A stretch of 32,013 nucleotides of DNA from Actinomycetota bacterium. GTDB taxonomy: Bacteria > Actinomycetota > Thermoleophilia > Solirubrobacterales > Thermoleophilaceae. Shown one piece after another: positions 15,948-24,194 of this stretch. Location: NCBI GenBank assembly GCA_019246335.1, contig JAFAQQ010000117.1:1-32013 (forward strand), given 5' to 3'. A program made the translations under genes and the position numbers. The notes beneath the pieces were generated by a model. The model ran no database searches. It saw nothing but the letters and a program-made list of their open reading frames with translations, and was not told the DNA's origin. Each line of letters opens with the position of its first letter. Position 1 is the stretch's first letter.

Positions 15948-17624
15948 TTATCCCTGGCGGAACAGCTGATCAGCCGGGATGGCGCGCAGCCCGCGGCTCC
16001 GCAGCTCCGACGTGAGCGCCTCGAGGGTCGCTCGCCAGTTCGATCCCCGGCCGGCGCCGACCTCCACCACGTCGCCGCGGTGGACGCTGCCGAGTGACCC
16101 CGACCCGCTGAGGCGGAGCTTGCCGCGGATGGCCGAGGCGCCCGCCGTCTTGCCTAGGAGGTCCTGCGTGATCGTGAAGCCGTGCCTTGGTGGCGCGTAA
16201 TAGATGTGCCCCGACTCCCCGAGCTCTCGCGCCATGTGCTTGATCTGCTGGCGCGTTCCGACCCAGCGCACGGGACCGCCGCCCTTGAGACGGGGGATGA
16301 GGTCGCTGCCGTTCGCTCGCACGTCCCCCACGGTGGCCGGGTCCACCTCGCCGTTCGTGGCGATCGAGCCGCTCGCGCCCGCCCGCTTGAGCTGCGCGGA
16401 GACCGGCACGACAAGCGAGCTCGGCGCGTCGACGATCACGCCGACCTGCGGCCGGCTCGTCCGCACGGATGTGGCGGGCCGGATCCCGAACAGGGCTGCG
16501 AACGCGGAGAACGAGTCGTCCGAGGCGACTCCCCACGCGAGCAGTCCGGCCGCCGCCGCGGTCGCGAGCGCACGCCGCGCGATCGGAGCCGGCAGAGCCG
16601 GAAAGCGCGGGGTGAGGCGACCGCGCCAAGGCGCCGAAACGGGCGCGGGGACGGGCTGGCGCACCGGGACGCCCTCGACAGGCTCGTTCGCGCGGCGCCA
16701 CTCCACGTAGCGGCGGACTCCCTCGCGGAACGGCGTGGAGGCGCTCCAGCCGAGCTCGGTCTGCGCGCGCTCGCTCGACACCTCCTTCCCGCCGAAGTCG
16801 CCCGCACGCGCCTCGGTATGCACGATCTCGACGTCGCCGAGCAGATCACGGACGGTCTGCGCGATCTCGAGGATCGTCGTGGTCTCGGTGCCGGCGAGGT
16901 TGAACACCCGGTTCGCGGCCCCGGGACGCAGTCCCGCGACGATCCCCTCCGCCAGGTCCTCGACGTAGACGAAGCGCCGGCCCTGGCTGCCGTCTCCAGC
17001 CACGGTGAGCGGCTCGCCGTTCAGCGCGCGCTCGACCATCGCGGGCACGACGGCGGCGACTCGCGCGCGCGGCCCGTACGGGATGCCGAAGCGCAGGATG
17101 GTGTAGTCGACCCCGTAGAGCTCCGCGTAGGAGCGGCAGTAGAGCTCGCCGGCGAGCTTGGTGGCCGTGTAGAGGTGGCCGGGGTGGGCCAGCCTCGTGC
17201 TCTCGTCGACGACCTGCTCCGGGCAATCGCTGTAGACCCAGATCGTGCTGCCGTAGACGACGCGCTCGACTTCCGTGTTGCGAGCCGCCTCGAGCACCGC
17301 GGCGGTGGCGCGCGCGTTGGCCCGCTCGGCCCCGACCGGGTCCGCCTGGACGTGGCCGACGTCGGCCATCGCCGAGAGGTGGATCACAGCCGAACAGCCC
17401 TCCATCGCGCGCTCGAGCGCCTTCGGGTCGGTGGCGTCGCCGACGACGGTTGCGACGCTGCCGCGTTCGTGATGCGGCGACTCGCGAAGGTCGAAGATGC
17501 GCGGCTCGTAGCCGCCGCGGGCAAGGACGTCCACGACGTGAGACCCGATGAAGCCGGATCCGCCCGTCACAAGGACACGCGGGCGGCTGCCATTCGAGGC
17601 CTGGTGGGAGAACGGGGTCTGCAT
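15948..17624 (-). CDS. NAD-dependent epimerase fused to a membrane-anchored degenerate deacetylase-like domain
   Basis: Residues 1-320 are an extended SDR epimerase: VTGGSGFIGSH (G21-x2-G24-x2-G27), IHLSAMADVGH, YGSTIWVYSD, Tyr152-x3-Lys156 (YTATK), RRFVYVEDLAEGIVAGL and FNLAGTE, as in UDP-sugar 4-epimerases. A Pro-rich linker leads to one hydrophobic segment (about 350-366, RRALATAAAAGLLAWGVA), then a 165-residue C-terminal domain. That domain follows the order of a NodB deacetylase: VGVIVDAP at the DDGP position, LKRAGASGSIATNGEV, IYYAPPRHG where RPPYG is usual, and NWRATLEALTSELRSRGLRAIPADQL as the closing helix and strand. The metal ligands are gone, so a binding role is likelier than catalysis. 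ATG 17624 is the first good start. The fold call for the C-terminus is an inference from pattern. Confidence 0.75.
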   Translation of the reverse strand: MQTPFSHQASNGSRPRVLVTGGSGFIGSHVVDVLARGGYEPRIFDLRESPHHERGSVATVVGDATDPKALERAMEGCSAVIHLSAMADVGHVQADPVGAERANARATAAVLEAARNTEVERVVYGSTIWVYSDCPEQVVDESTRLAHPGHLYTATKLAGELYCRSYAELYGVDYTILRFGIPYGPRARVAAVVPAMVERALNGEPLTVAGDGSQGRRFVYVEDLAEGIVAGLRPGAANRVFNLAGTETTTILEIAQTVRDLLGDVEIVHTEARAGDFGGKEVSSERAQTELGWSASTPFREGVRRYVEWRRANEPVEGVPVRQPVPAPVSAPWRGRLTPRFPALPAPIARRALATAAAAGLLAWGVASDDSFSAFAALFGIRPATSVRTSRPQVGVIVDAPSSLVVPVSAQLKRAGASGSIATNGEVDPATVGDVRANGSDLIPRLKGGGPVRWVGTRQQIKHMARELGESGHIYYAPPRHGFTITQDLLGKTAGASAIRGKLRLSGSGSLGSVHRGDVVEVGAGRGSNWRATLEALTSELRSRGLRAIPADQLFRQG

Positions 17625-17795
17625 GCGTGGTCGTTTCGCGACTTAGCGCCAAGTCCCTCGCGGCGCAGCGGCGTTTCGCGCCTGCCGAGAAGAGACTAAG
17701 TGAGGACCCGGCCGGACGCCAGGGCCGGGGGCGCGCGCCAGGATAGGGGAAGAGCCGGAAACCGTCTCGCCCCGGCGCGTGGCAACTGTTACTAA

Positions 17796-18701
17796 CTACC
17801 CGATCTCGGGCCGCGGGACGTCGGGGTCGGCCGCCGTCGGCGCCTCCCGCGGGAGCGCGTCGATCTCCCCGGTGTCGAGTGGGAGCGCCGCCCGGCAGAA
17901 CCCCTCGCCGAACGCCGTCAGGTGAATGCTGCGGCGGACGGTCCGGCCGCGGCCGGCGCGCTCCATCGCCTCCGCCACCTCCGGCTGCGCCTCCAGTACC
18001 TGGTAGCGGCGAACGTCGGGCAGCGCCTCCCGTGCGAACCAGATCAGGCCGAGCCGGGAGAGGTTGTCCAGATAGGCGTGGACTCGATCCAGCCTGCGCA
18101 CGCCGGCCTGGGCGCCGATCATGCTGAGGCCGGGCGCCACGAGCTCGGAGTTGATCGCCGCGAGCGGGCCTCCGGTGCGAACGTCCACCGACGGTTGCGG
18201 CCCCTCGAGCGCGAGCAGCCTGAGGACGCGGGCCTCATCCGGCGCCAGCTCCTCGAGGATGCGCACGTACGCGGGATGCCCCTCGTCGTCCGGCGTGAGC
18301 TCGGCGGACCGTCGCAAGAGCTCGGCGCCGCGCTCGCGAAGCGTCGCCTGGGTCGCGTGGCCGTCGACAGTCGCGCCGGCGGGTTCGAAGGGCGCGGCGC
18401 CGGCAGCGGGCGCACCCCCGTTGACATCGGACTCGCGGATGTCGAGCAGCTCGCGCAGGTAGCGGCGGAGCTCCGTCTCGGCCTCCTGGACGAGGACGGT
18501 CGGCGACTCTCCGCGGGCCGCCCCGCGTACGACCCGGATGCTCGCTCGAAGCGAGGTCTGGAGCGTCCACCCCGTGGCGCGCCACCAGGCGCCGGCCGCG
18601 AGCCGGGCGAGCACCGGGGCTGCACGCACCAGGCTCGGCTCGGGCCCGGCCCGCTGAGCCGAAGGGCCGCGGGGGCTTGTCGATCGACTCGGCGCCGCCA
18701 T
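17796..18701 (-). CDS. DUF4393 (Abi-alpha-like) protein
   Basis: The 301-residue protein has a short hydrophobic segment near the N-terminus (VRAAPVLARLAAGAWWRATGWTL, about 25-50). Its central region, LAPDEARVLRLLALEGPQPSVDV, and GVRRLDRVHAYLDNLSRLGLIWFA resemble DUF4393, the domain also called Abi-alpha. In that family one member has been linked to abortive phage infection, but most are chromosomal genes of unknown role. The ATG at 18701 begins three bases after the stop of the DUF445 gene, so the two form an operon and are probably translated in a coupled way. That pairing suggests a membrane-associated job, not defence. The Pro/Arg-rich N-terminus is low-complexity. The start could lie a few codons either way. 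Confidence 0.68.
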   Translation of the reverse strand: MAAPSRSTSPRGPSAQRAGPEPSLVRAAPVLARLAAGAWWRATGWTLQTSLRASIRVVRGAARGESPTVLVQEAETELRRYLRELLDIRESDVNGGAPAAGAAPFEPAGATVDGHATQATLRERGAELLRRSAELTPDDEGHPAYVRILEELAPDEARVLRLLALEGPQPSVDVRTGGPLAAINSELVAPGLSMIGAQAGVRRLDRVHAYLDNLSRLGLIWFAREALPDVRRYQVLEAQPEVAEAMERAGRGRTVRRSIHLTAFGEGFCRAALPLDTGEIDALPREAPTAADPDVPRPEIG

Positions 18702-18704
18702 GCT

Positions 18705-19967
18705 CTAGGCGAAGAGCGCCAGGTGCGCCAGGCCGCCGACGACACCGAGCGCCGCGCCGTGCAGGAGCAGCAGCCACTCGTCCTCGCGCATGGCCGATCG
18801 CAGCATCTCGGAGAAATCGGCGGGCGGCATCTCGCGCATCCTCTCGGTAAGGAGCGTCTTGACGGGCGCCGCTCGGGCGCGATTGAACTCCGGATCCGTT
18901 AGGGGGGTCATCGACTGGTCAATCCCCTCGAGCGCGACCGACTCGCGGATGGCATCGTACTCCCGCGGCCCCACCGCGAGGCGTACGAGCGGTCGCACGC
19001 CGCCGACAGCGCGGTCGACCGCCGGCCGCAGCGTGTTCGCGAGCAGCTGCCGCGTTCGATCGGCGCGGGCGCCGTGGAGGAGCTCGTCGGTCAGGTTCGC
19101 GAGCGTGACGATGTCCTCCGAGATCACCTCCGCGTAGACCTCCGAGACCTCGTGCTGGCGGCGCAGGAAGAGGCCGTGCACGAGGAGGCCCCCGACGCGC
19201 CGAGGCTCGACCGGCTCGAAGATCATCAGGATGGCGAGCCAGTTGGTGACCCAGCCGACGATCGGCCCGCAGATAAGGAGCACCCAGGGCGAGCCCAGGA
19301 TGCCGGTCAGGACGGCGACCGGGATGCCGAGCACGAAGCCGAAGATCGCCCCGAAGTTGATGATGAGCCGCAGCTCGCGGTCGCCGACCGACTTGAAGAT
19401 CCGGTTGGCGAGCTCCGGATGCTGCTCGATGCGGCGGATCACCATCAGCTTCACGTCGAGCAGGTCGTCGATATTGGCGCCGATCTCACGCGTGACGTCG
19501 CGGATGAGGTCCGGGTACTGGCGCTCGACACGCTCGTGTATCGCCGCGCGGAGCTCCGGCGTGAGGTCGCGCCAGAGGGCCGGGTGCTCGCGCTCCATTA
19601 CGCGCTCGACCAGCTCGCTGACGTCCCCCGACTGGACGATGTGCTCGGCGATGCCGTCGGGATCCAGCGTCTCGTAGAAGTCGCCCGGGCGGCCGAGCTT
19701 CGCGATTCCCTTGTCGACCGCGATGCTCCCCATCTTCGCCGCGCGCGACGGGATGATCCCCTGCCATCCGGCGCCGCCGACCATGACGCCCGGGATCTGC
19801 TGCACGCGCCGCGGCAGGATGCGAGCCAGCCGCGCGAGTCCCGGCAGCCGGAAGCCCGCGAACTTGACGGGGTAGAAGAGCATCCACACGCCGGTCCAGT
19901 TCGTGACGTAGCCGATCGCCGCCGAGAACAGCGGGATCGTCAAGAGGCTTATCGTCTCGCCGCCCAT
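18705..19967 (-). CDS. DUF445 family integral membrane protein
   Basis: The 420-residue protein has the DUF445 shape: an N-terminal membrane helix with SAAIGYVTNWTGVWMLFYPV, then a long soluble region of helices, a central pair of membrane helices (IINFGAIFGFVLGIPVAVLTGI and SPWVLLICGPIVGWVTNWLAILMIFEPV) and a C-terminal hydrophobic tail (LLLLHGAALGVVGGLAHLALFA). The repeated GYVTNW/GWVTNWLAI motif near each membrane segment is characteristic of the family. Its function is unknown; relatives occur widely in bacteria as cell-envelope proteins. The ATG at 19967 has an AGGGAG site five bases upstream (GACAGGGAGCCG before ATG). The DUF4393 gene follows after three bases, which suggests one transcript. 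It is divergent from the small membrane protein at 20049. Confidence 0.85.
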   Translation of the reverse strand: MGGETISLLTIPLFSAAIGYVTNWTGVWMLFYPVKFAGFRLPGLARLARILPRRVQQIPGVMVGGAGWQGIIPSRAAKMGSIAVDKGIAKLGRPGDFYETLDPDGIAEHIVQSGDVSELVERVMEREHPALWRDLTPELRAAIHERVERQYPDLIRDVTREIGANIDDLLDVKLMVIRRIEQHPELANRIFKSVGDRELRLIINFGAIFGFVLGIPVAVLTGILGSPWVLLICGPIVGWVTNWLAILMIFEPVEPRRVGGLLVHGLFLRRQHEVSEVYAEVISEDIVTLANLTDELLHGARADRTRQLLANTLRPAVDRAVGGVRPLVRLAVGPREYDAIRESVALEGIDQSMTPLTDPEFNRARAAPVKTLLTERMREMPPADFSEMLRSAMREDEWLLLLHGAALGVVGGLAHLALFA

Positions 19968-20048
19968 CGGCTCCCTGTCGCGGGAACTCTGTCAGGCCGA
20001 GCGCGCGTCGGGGCCGGGCGCGCCGCCCAGCGTTCTAGTCTTCGGTCC

Positions 20049-20264
20049 ATGAGCGACATGGCTCGCCGCCCGTCCCGGATGCCGCGCCGCCAGCGCGAGC
20101 AACGTGCGTACCGGCTGGTGGTGATCGGCGGGGGCGCGGGGGCCGTCGCGGTGGTGGGCGCGGTCCTGGCGATCGCGGGCGTGATCGGCGGCGCCATCCC
20201 GCTGGTCGCGGCGATCGTCGCCGTCGTGTGCGTGGTGCTCTTCCGCAGCACCGTGTCCCGCTGA
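20049..20264 (+). CDS. Small two-helix membrane protein, unknown function
   Basis: The 71-residue protein starts with a basic stretch (ARRPSRMPRRQREQRAYRL), then two hydrophobic segments with little between them (VVIGGGAGAVAVVGAVLAIA at about 24-43 and GAIPLVAAIVAVVCVVLFRS at about 48-67). This pattern is typical of small actinobacterial inner-membrane proteins with the basic end in the cytoplasm. I do not recognise a family. ATG 20049 and the in-frame ATG 20058 are both possible starts. It is divergent from the DUF445 gene over 81 bases that hold no clear promoter boxes, and converges on the SnoaL-like gene 23 bases later. Real coding is supported by the basic-then-hydrophobic order, which random GC-rich frames seldom show. 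Confidence 0.6.
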   Translation: MSDMARRPSRMPRRQREQRAYRLVVIGGGAGAVAVVGAVLAIAGVIGGAIPLVAAIVAVVCVVLFRSTVSR

Positions 20265-20287
20265 CGGGCGCGGCGCGCGCTCGGCGC

Positions 20288-20722
20288 CTACGTGAGCAGG
20301 CCGACCTGGCGGAGGATCGACACCGAGTCCGAGTAAACGGTCTTGCGCTTCACCAGGCCGCCCTCGAACGGGATCACGTCGAGGCCCTTCCACTCGATCC
20401 GGCGACCGCTCGGCTCCGCTGTGATGTCGCCGCGCCGCATCGGACGGTCGTGCGTGGCGGTTGCGGTCCACTCCTGGACGACCAGGCCGTCGCGTATGTA
20501 CGTACGGCGGCCCTCGAACCGGATGTCGGGCCAGCTGTCGAAGATCGCGGCGATGTGCTCGCGCACCTGGTCACCCTCCGCGGACTCGCCCGCGGTGTGG
20601 TTCTCGAACACCATGTCCGGCGCATGCATCGCGACGATCGCATCGAGGTCATGCGCGTTCCAGGCGTCGTTGTAGCTGACGATCGCCTCATCCAGGGCGG
20701 CGGCGGAGTCCTCGTCGTTCAT
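20288..20722 (-). CDS. SnoaL-like/NTF2-fold protein
   Basis: The 144-residue protein reads as a SnoaL-like (NTF2 superfamily) domain: YNDAWNAHDLDAIVAMHAPDMVFENH at the N-terminus, then EHIAAIFDSWPDIRFE, VVQEWTATATHDRP and the closing WKGLDVIPFEGGLVKRKTVYSD. This family includes ring cyclases, isomerases and many uncharacterised small-molecule binding proteins; the pocket cannot be assigned to a substrate from sequence. It is cytoplasmic, with no signal. ATG 20722 is chosen because the domain starts about ten residues later, and upstream codons (from GTG 20758) look non-coding. It is divergent from the cupin gene by 53 bases, so the two may share a control region. Confidence 0.82.
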   Translation of the reverse strand: MNDEDSAAALDEAIVSYNDAWNAHDLDAIVAMHAPDMVFENHTAGESAEGDQVREHIAAIFDSWPDIRFEGRRTYIRDGLVVQEWTATATHDRPMRRGDITAEPSGRRIEWKGLDVIPFEGGLVKRKTVYSDSVSILRQVGLLT

Positions 20723-20775
20723 CCGAGGCAGCGATACTAACCGGCGCTGAAGGGACAAACGGAGGAGGGCTTCGG

Positions 20776-21132
20776 ATGGCCGGCTTCACCATCAAGCATC
20801 GCGACGATCTCGACCGCGAAGGGAAGTGGCTGCTCGCCCGGAGGTCGCTCGAGGTCGGGTCGTTCGGGATGAACCTCGTCGAGCTCGCGCCGGGTGAATC
20901 GATCCCCGAGCACGACGAGACCGATCGCGACCAGGAGGAGGTCTTCTACGTCGTGGACGGCGACGCTGTGATCGTCATCGACGGCCAGGACCACGCGTCG
21001 CCCGCCGGGACGTTCGTGCGGTTGGACCCGCATGTTCGGCGGACGGCGCGGAACGACGGGGACGCGGCGGTGACGCTCATGATGGTCTCGGCGCCGCGCT
21101 CGAGCGGGTACGAGCCGATGAGCTGGGCGTAG
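20776..21132 (+). CDS. Cupin-domain protein
   Basis: This 118-residue protein is a single cupin barrel: LVELAPGESIPEHDETDRDQEEVFYVVDG is the first cupin motif (G-x5-H...E-x6-G) and DHASPAGTFVRLDPHVRRTARN the second. Only one histidine of the usual HxH pair is seen in the first motif (PEHDE), so metal binding may use a reduced ligand set or be absent. Cupins of this size act in small-molecule metabolism or as sensors; no substrate can be named. ATG 20776 has a GGAGGAGGG ribosome site nine bases upstream, so the start is secure. It is divergent from the SnoaL-like gene and converges on the PIG-V-type gene. Confidence 0.85.
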   Translation: MAGFTIKHRDDLDREGKWLLARRSLEVGSFGMNLVELAPGESIPEHDETDRDQEEVFYVVDGDAVIVIDGQDHASPAGTFVRLDPHVRRTARNDGDAAVTLMMVSAPRSSGYEPMSWA

Positions 21133-21156
21133 ATCGGGCCTATCTCCGCGCGCGCG

Positions 21157-22314
21157 TCAGGTGATCCAGTAGCCGTTCGCGTACACGACGGTGCACAGTC
21201 CGAGCACCCCCACCGATGTCGCGAGCAGCGGTTCGTATGCCAGGCGGTACCGGACCGCGATCAGCGCAAGGATGACGAAGAGCGGGAACACGATGCTGAG
21301 CAGGCGAGGCATGGCCTCCATGGTTCCCGACGACAGGTACACCGCGACGAGAGCCGCCCCAAATGCGAGGTAGCTCGTACGCACCTTCAGCCGCACGCCC
21401 GCGACAAGGAGTACGACGGCGGCCACCAGGAGGCCGAAGAACAGCCACCTGTGGAAGAGGCTGTAGTGCGCCGCGCTCTGAAAGGTCGTGACCGGGCTCG
21501 TGAACCGCCTGCCCCATTGCTTGCTCGCCTTGAAGTACGCGAGGAAGTCGTTGAAGCGCAGGTAGCTGTACGTAAAGAAGAGGACCGCGCCCATCGGGAC
21601 GAGCGCGAGCGACACCCCCTGGGGACGGGCTAGCGCGCGCAGCCTTACCGGACCTTCCCGGTGCTGGCGCACCCACTCGATGAGCAGCGGCAAGAGGATG
21701 AGAACCCCGATGTGCCTCGTACCGGCCGCCGCCATGCCCAGCAGGGAGGCGACGAGCCACCGCCCGCGCACGGCCGCGAGCAGCGAGCCGGTCGTGACCA
21801 TGAGGAAAAGCGACTCGGCGTAGGCGCCCGAGAAGAAGAAGCTCACCGGGCTGAACAGCAGGAACACGATCGCCAGCCTCGCCACGGCGGGATTCTCATA
21901 ATCCACGCGAATCAGCTCGTAGAGCAGAAAGCACGCCGCCACGAGGCAGACGTTGGACAGGATGATCGCGGCGAAGTCGAGGCGCGGCTCGAAGGGGACG
22001 GCGTACGAGACCGCCTTGGTGAGGAGCGGATACAGGGGGAAGAACCCCATCGGCGACTGGTGCTGCGCGGAGAAGGAGTAGCCGTGCCGCGCGATGTCGA
22101 GGTACCAGAACCCGTCCCACTGCACGAGCACGCGACGCAGTCCGCCCGGCTGCCAGTACTGGCCCTTGGTGATGGCGGCGCGGGACATCCATATGATCGC
22201 GGCGATCAGGCCTCGCGAGGTGATGAATGCGACGGCGAGCGGAACCGCCGCCTCGCGCCGCCGGACCAGCGAGAGTGCTCGCGGCGGAAGGTTCGTGACG
22301 GTCCTGGCCGTCAT
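21157..22314 (-). CDS. PIG-V family mannosyltransferase-like membrane protein
   Basis: The 385-residue protein is strongly polytopic, with about ten hydrophobic segments spread along its length. The motif VQWDGFWYLDIARHGYS in the first luminal-side loop, then FPLYPLLTKAV and FLLFSPVSFFFSGAYAESLFL, matches the PIG-V/GPI mannosyltransferase 2 family of GT-C transferases, where the acidic residue of the first loop is catalytic. In bacteria, members are thought to add mannose from a polyprenyl-phosphate donor to lipid or protein acceptors; the acceptor here is unknown. A start at ATG 22314 places about 15 basic/polar residues before the first helix. No strong ribosome site is visible. The gene is divergent from another polytopic protein over a short gap, and a joint envelope-glycan job is likely but unproven. 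Confidence 0.78.
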   Translation of the reverse strand: MTARTVTNLPPRALSLVRRREAAVPLAVAFITSRGLIAAIIWMSRAAITKGQYWQPGGLRRVLVQWDGFWYLDIARHGYSFSAQHQSPMGFFPLYPLLTKAVSYAVPFEPRLDFAAIILSNVCLVAACFLLYELIRVDYENPAVARLAIVFLLFSPVSFFFSGAYAESLFLMVTTGSLLAAVRGRWLVASLLGMAAAGTRHIGVLILLPLLIEWVRQHREGPVRLRALARPQGVSLALVPMGAVLFFTYSYLRFNDFLAYFKASKQWGRRFTSPVTTFQSAAHYSLFHRWLFFGLLVAAVVLLVAGVRLKVRTSYLAFGAALVAVYLSSGTMEAMPRLLSIVFPLFVILALIAVRYRLAYEPLLATSVGVLGLCTVVYANGYWIT

Positions 22315-22390
22315 CGGCAGGGAGCAGCTTACGGACGGGCGCGGCCTGCAGGGCGGCGCCGCCCGGACCGCGCGACGAACGTACGACTGG

Positions 22391-24013
22391 GTGAGGCCGC
22401 TGGCTCGCGAGCCGGTCCTCTTCGCCGCGCTGATCGTTATCAACGCGGTCCCTGCTTGGGTGTTCAAGTACTTCCCGAGTCAGGACGGGCCGGCGCACCT
22501 GGCCACGGCGGAGCTGGCGAGCGAGCTGCACGCGCACCATTCCGGCGTCCTCGCGCAGTACTACGTCGCGTCCGACCGGCTGGTGCCGAACTGGCTGGTG
22601 CCGATGGGGCTGAGAGGCCTGGTCGCGCTGGTGAGCCCCCCGGTCGCGCAGAAGGTGGTGGTCACCGGCTACCTCGTCCTCCTCCCGGTCGCCATCCGCT
22701 ACGCGGTCACGGCGTTGAGGCGCGACGCCGTTTTTCTCGGCTACCTCGCATTTCCCCTCACCTACAGCTACTTCCTGCACATGGGGTTGTACGACTTCGT
22801 GTACGGCCTCGCGCTGTATTTCGTGGTCGTCGGATACTGGCTGCGCCACGGTCCGGCGCTTGGGATCGGCAGAGCCGTGGTTCTGGCGGCGCTCGTCCTG
22901 CTCCTGTACTTCGCCCACCTCGTCGCCTTCGTTGCGGGCGCCGCGTCCCTCGCGGGAATGCTGGTCTGGCGAGCCTGCTTGCGCGTCGCACGCGATCGGC
23001 GCGTTCGCCCGGCAGGTGGTCGGCGCCGGACCTTTCGCGACTCCGGCCGGGCGATCTGGCCGGCCGCCTTCGCAATGGCCGGGCCGGCGATCCTCGCGCT
23101 TGTGTTCGTCCGGCACCAGGGCCACGTCGGCGGCTTCGCCCTCCGCGCCGACTGGGGCGACATCCTCCACAAGCTCGTAACGCTCGACCTGCTCGTCTCG
23201 TTCCACCCGCTCGAGGGCCAGCTCGCCGAGCTCGCGAGCGCCCTGTTCGCGGCCCTCGTCCTCTACACGCTCGTCGTTAGAGCCCGCCAGAGGACGCTCG
23301 ACCCATTCGACGGCTTCCTGGTGCTCGCGCTGATGTGGGTCGGGGTGGCGCTCGTCACGCCGGCGCACCTCGCCGGAGGCTCGCTGGTCACCGACCGGCT
23401 ACTCGTCTTTCCCCTCGCGTCGACGCTGCTCTGGCTGGCGGGCCACCGCTATTCAAGGCCGATCCAGGTTGGTGCGGCCGTGGCGGCGGCGCTCGTCGCC
23501 ATCGCCTTCGCGGTGCTGCACGTGGCCCGCTACCGGGAGCTGGACGCCTATGCGGCCGAGTACGCGCGCGGTGCGCCCGCGATTCTCGCGGGTGCGCGCG
23601 TCTTGCCGATTCTCGTATCCGACACGGCAGCGCACACCACACGGCTCACGCGGCGGATTCACACCCTGTGGAACTTCGGAACCTACGTCACGACATCCCG
23701 GCGCTCGGTCGACGTCTCGAACTACCAGGCCACGACCGGCTACTTCCCGATCGAGTACCGGCCCGGACATGACGCGTTTCGCCGAAAGGGGCCATGCGGC
23801 GTCGGCTTGGCCGGTGGACGGTTCATCTGGACCTCCCGTGTGCGGCTGGCCCTCACCGACCACTGCGTCGACTACGTGCTGGTCGGGGACGTGGGCAACG
23901 ACCGGAGGGCGACCGCGACTTTCAGCCCGCTGCTTCAAGCGATCCGGACGAGGTTCGCCCTGGTCTACCGCTCGCGCCCGCGCGGGGTGGTCAGGGTGTA
24001 CAGGCGGCGGTGA
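22391..24013 (+). CDS. Polytopic membrane protein, possible GT-C type glycosyltransferase
   Basis: The 540-residue protein has many hydrophobic segments: an N-terminal helix (PVLFAALIVINAVPAWVFKYF), then about nine more to residue 400, and a C-terminal soluble domain of about 130 residues ending RPRGVVRVYRRR. The first loop, FPSQDGPAHLATAELASELHAH, carries an Asp after the first helix, as in GT-C transferases, but the overall sequence does not match a named family for me. Its layout (membrane part then soluble tail) is that of oligosaccharide-related transferases. GTG 22391 is used because it lies just before the first helix and leaves 76 bases for promoters; GTG 22295 would overlap the divergent gene start. 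It is divergent from the PIG-V-type gene and followed after 37 bases by the tRNA-Ile gene on the other strand. Confidence 0.65.
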   Translation: MRPLAREPVLFAALIVINAVPAWVFKYFPSQDGPAHLATAELASELHAHHSGVLAQYYVASDRLVPNWLVPMGLRGLVALVSPPVAQKVVVTGYLVLLPVAIRYAVTALRRDAVFLGYLAFPLTYSYFLHMGLYDFVYGLALYFVVVGYWLRHGPALGIGRAVVLAALVLLLYFAHLVAFVAGAASLAGMLVWRACLRVARDRRVRPAGGRRRTFRDSGRAIWPAAFAMAGPAILALVFVRHQGHVGGFALRADWGDILHKLVTLDLLVSFHPLEGQLAELASALFAALVLYTLVVRARQRTLDPFDGFLVLALMWVGVALVTPAHLAGGSLVTDRLLVFPLASTLLWLAGHRYSRPIQVGAAVAAALVAIAFAVLHVARYRELDAYAAEYARGAPAILAGARVLPILVSDTAAHTTRLTRRIHTLWNFGTYVTTSRRSVDVSNYQATTGYFPIEYRPGHDAFRRKGPCGVGLAGGRFIWTSRVRLALTDHCVDYVLVGDVGNDRRATATFSPLLQAIRTRFALVYRSRPRGVVRVYRRR

Positions 24014-24050
24014 GGGTCGAGCGGCGGGGCGCTCTGCGGACGGCTTCTAG

Positions 24051-24124
<74 letters not shown>

Positions 24125-24137
24125 CTGGCGGCCCGCG

Positions 24138-24143
24138 ATTCTA
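24138..24143 (-). promoter_or_regulatory. Candidate -10 box of the tRNA-Ile gene
   Basis: TAGAAT read leftward at 24143-24138 lies 13 bases before the mature 5' end of the tRNA, as expected for a promoter with a short leader. No good -35 element is visible; TTGAGC a little further upstream is spaced too closely. Confidence 0.35.
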
Positions 24144-24151
24144 GCGGCGGC

Positions 24152-24173
24152 CCCCGCGCTCAAGCGGGCGCGG
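24152..24173 (-). terminator. Possible hairpin after parB
   Basis: Within the 70 bases between the parB stop and the tRNA, a CCGCGC...GCGCGG (or CCCGC...GCGGG) inverted repeat around TCAAGCGG is present. It sits on the tRNA side of the parB stop, so it is upstream of the tRNA and downstream of nothing on that strand except the promoter region. It may be structural or chance; termination of parB is not shown by it. Confidence 0.15.
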
Positions 24174-24194
24174 TGGCGGGCTCGCGGAGCGCTG

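Noticed and set aside
17796-18701. DUF4393 protein as an abortive-infection defence gene
   Set aside because: No toxin-antitoxin partner, restriction gene or mobile element is near; it is coupled to a DUF445 envelope protein.
24152-24173. Inverted repeat between parB and tRNA-Ile as a firm parB terminator
   Set aside because: It lies upstream of the tRNA and beyond the far side of the parB stop only by reading both strands loosely; kept as a low-confidence entry only.
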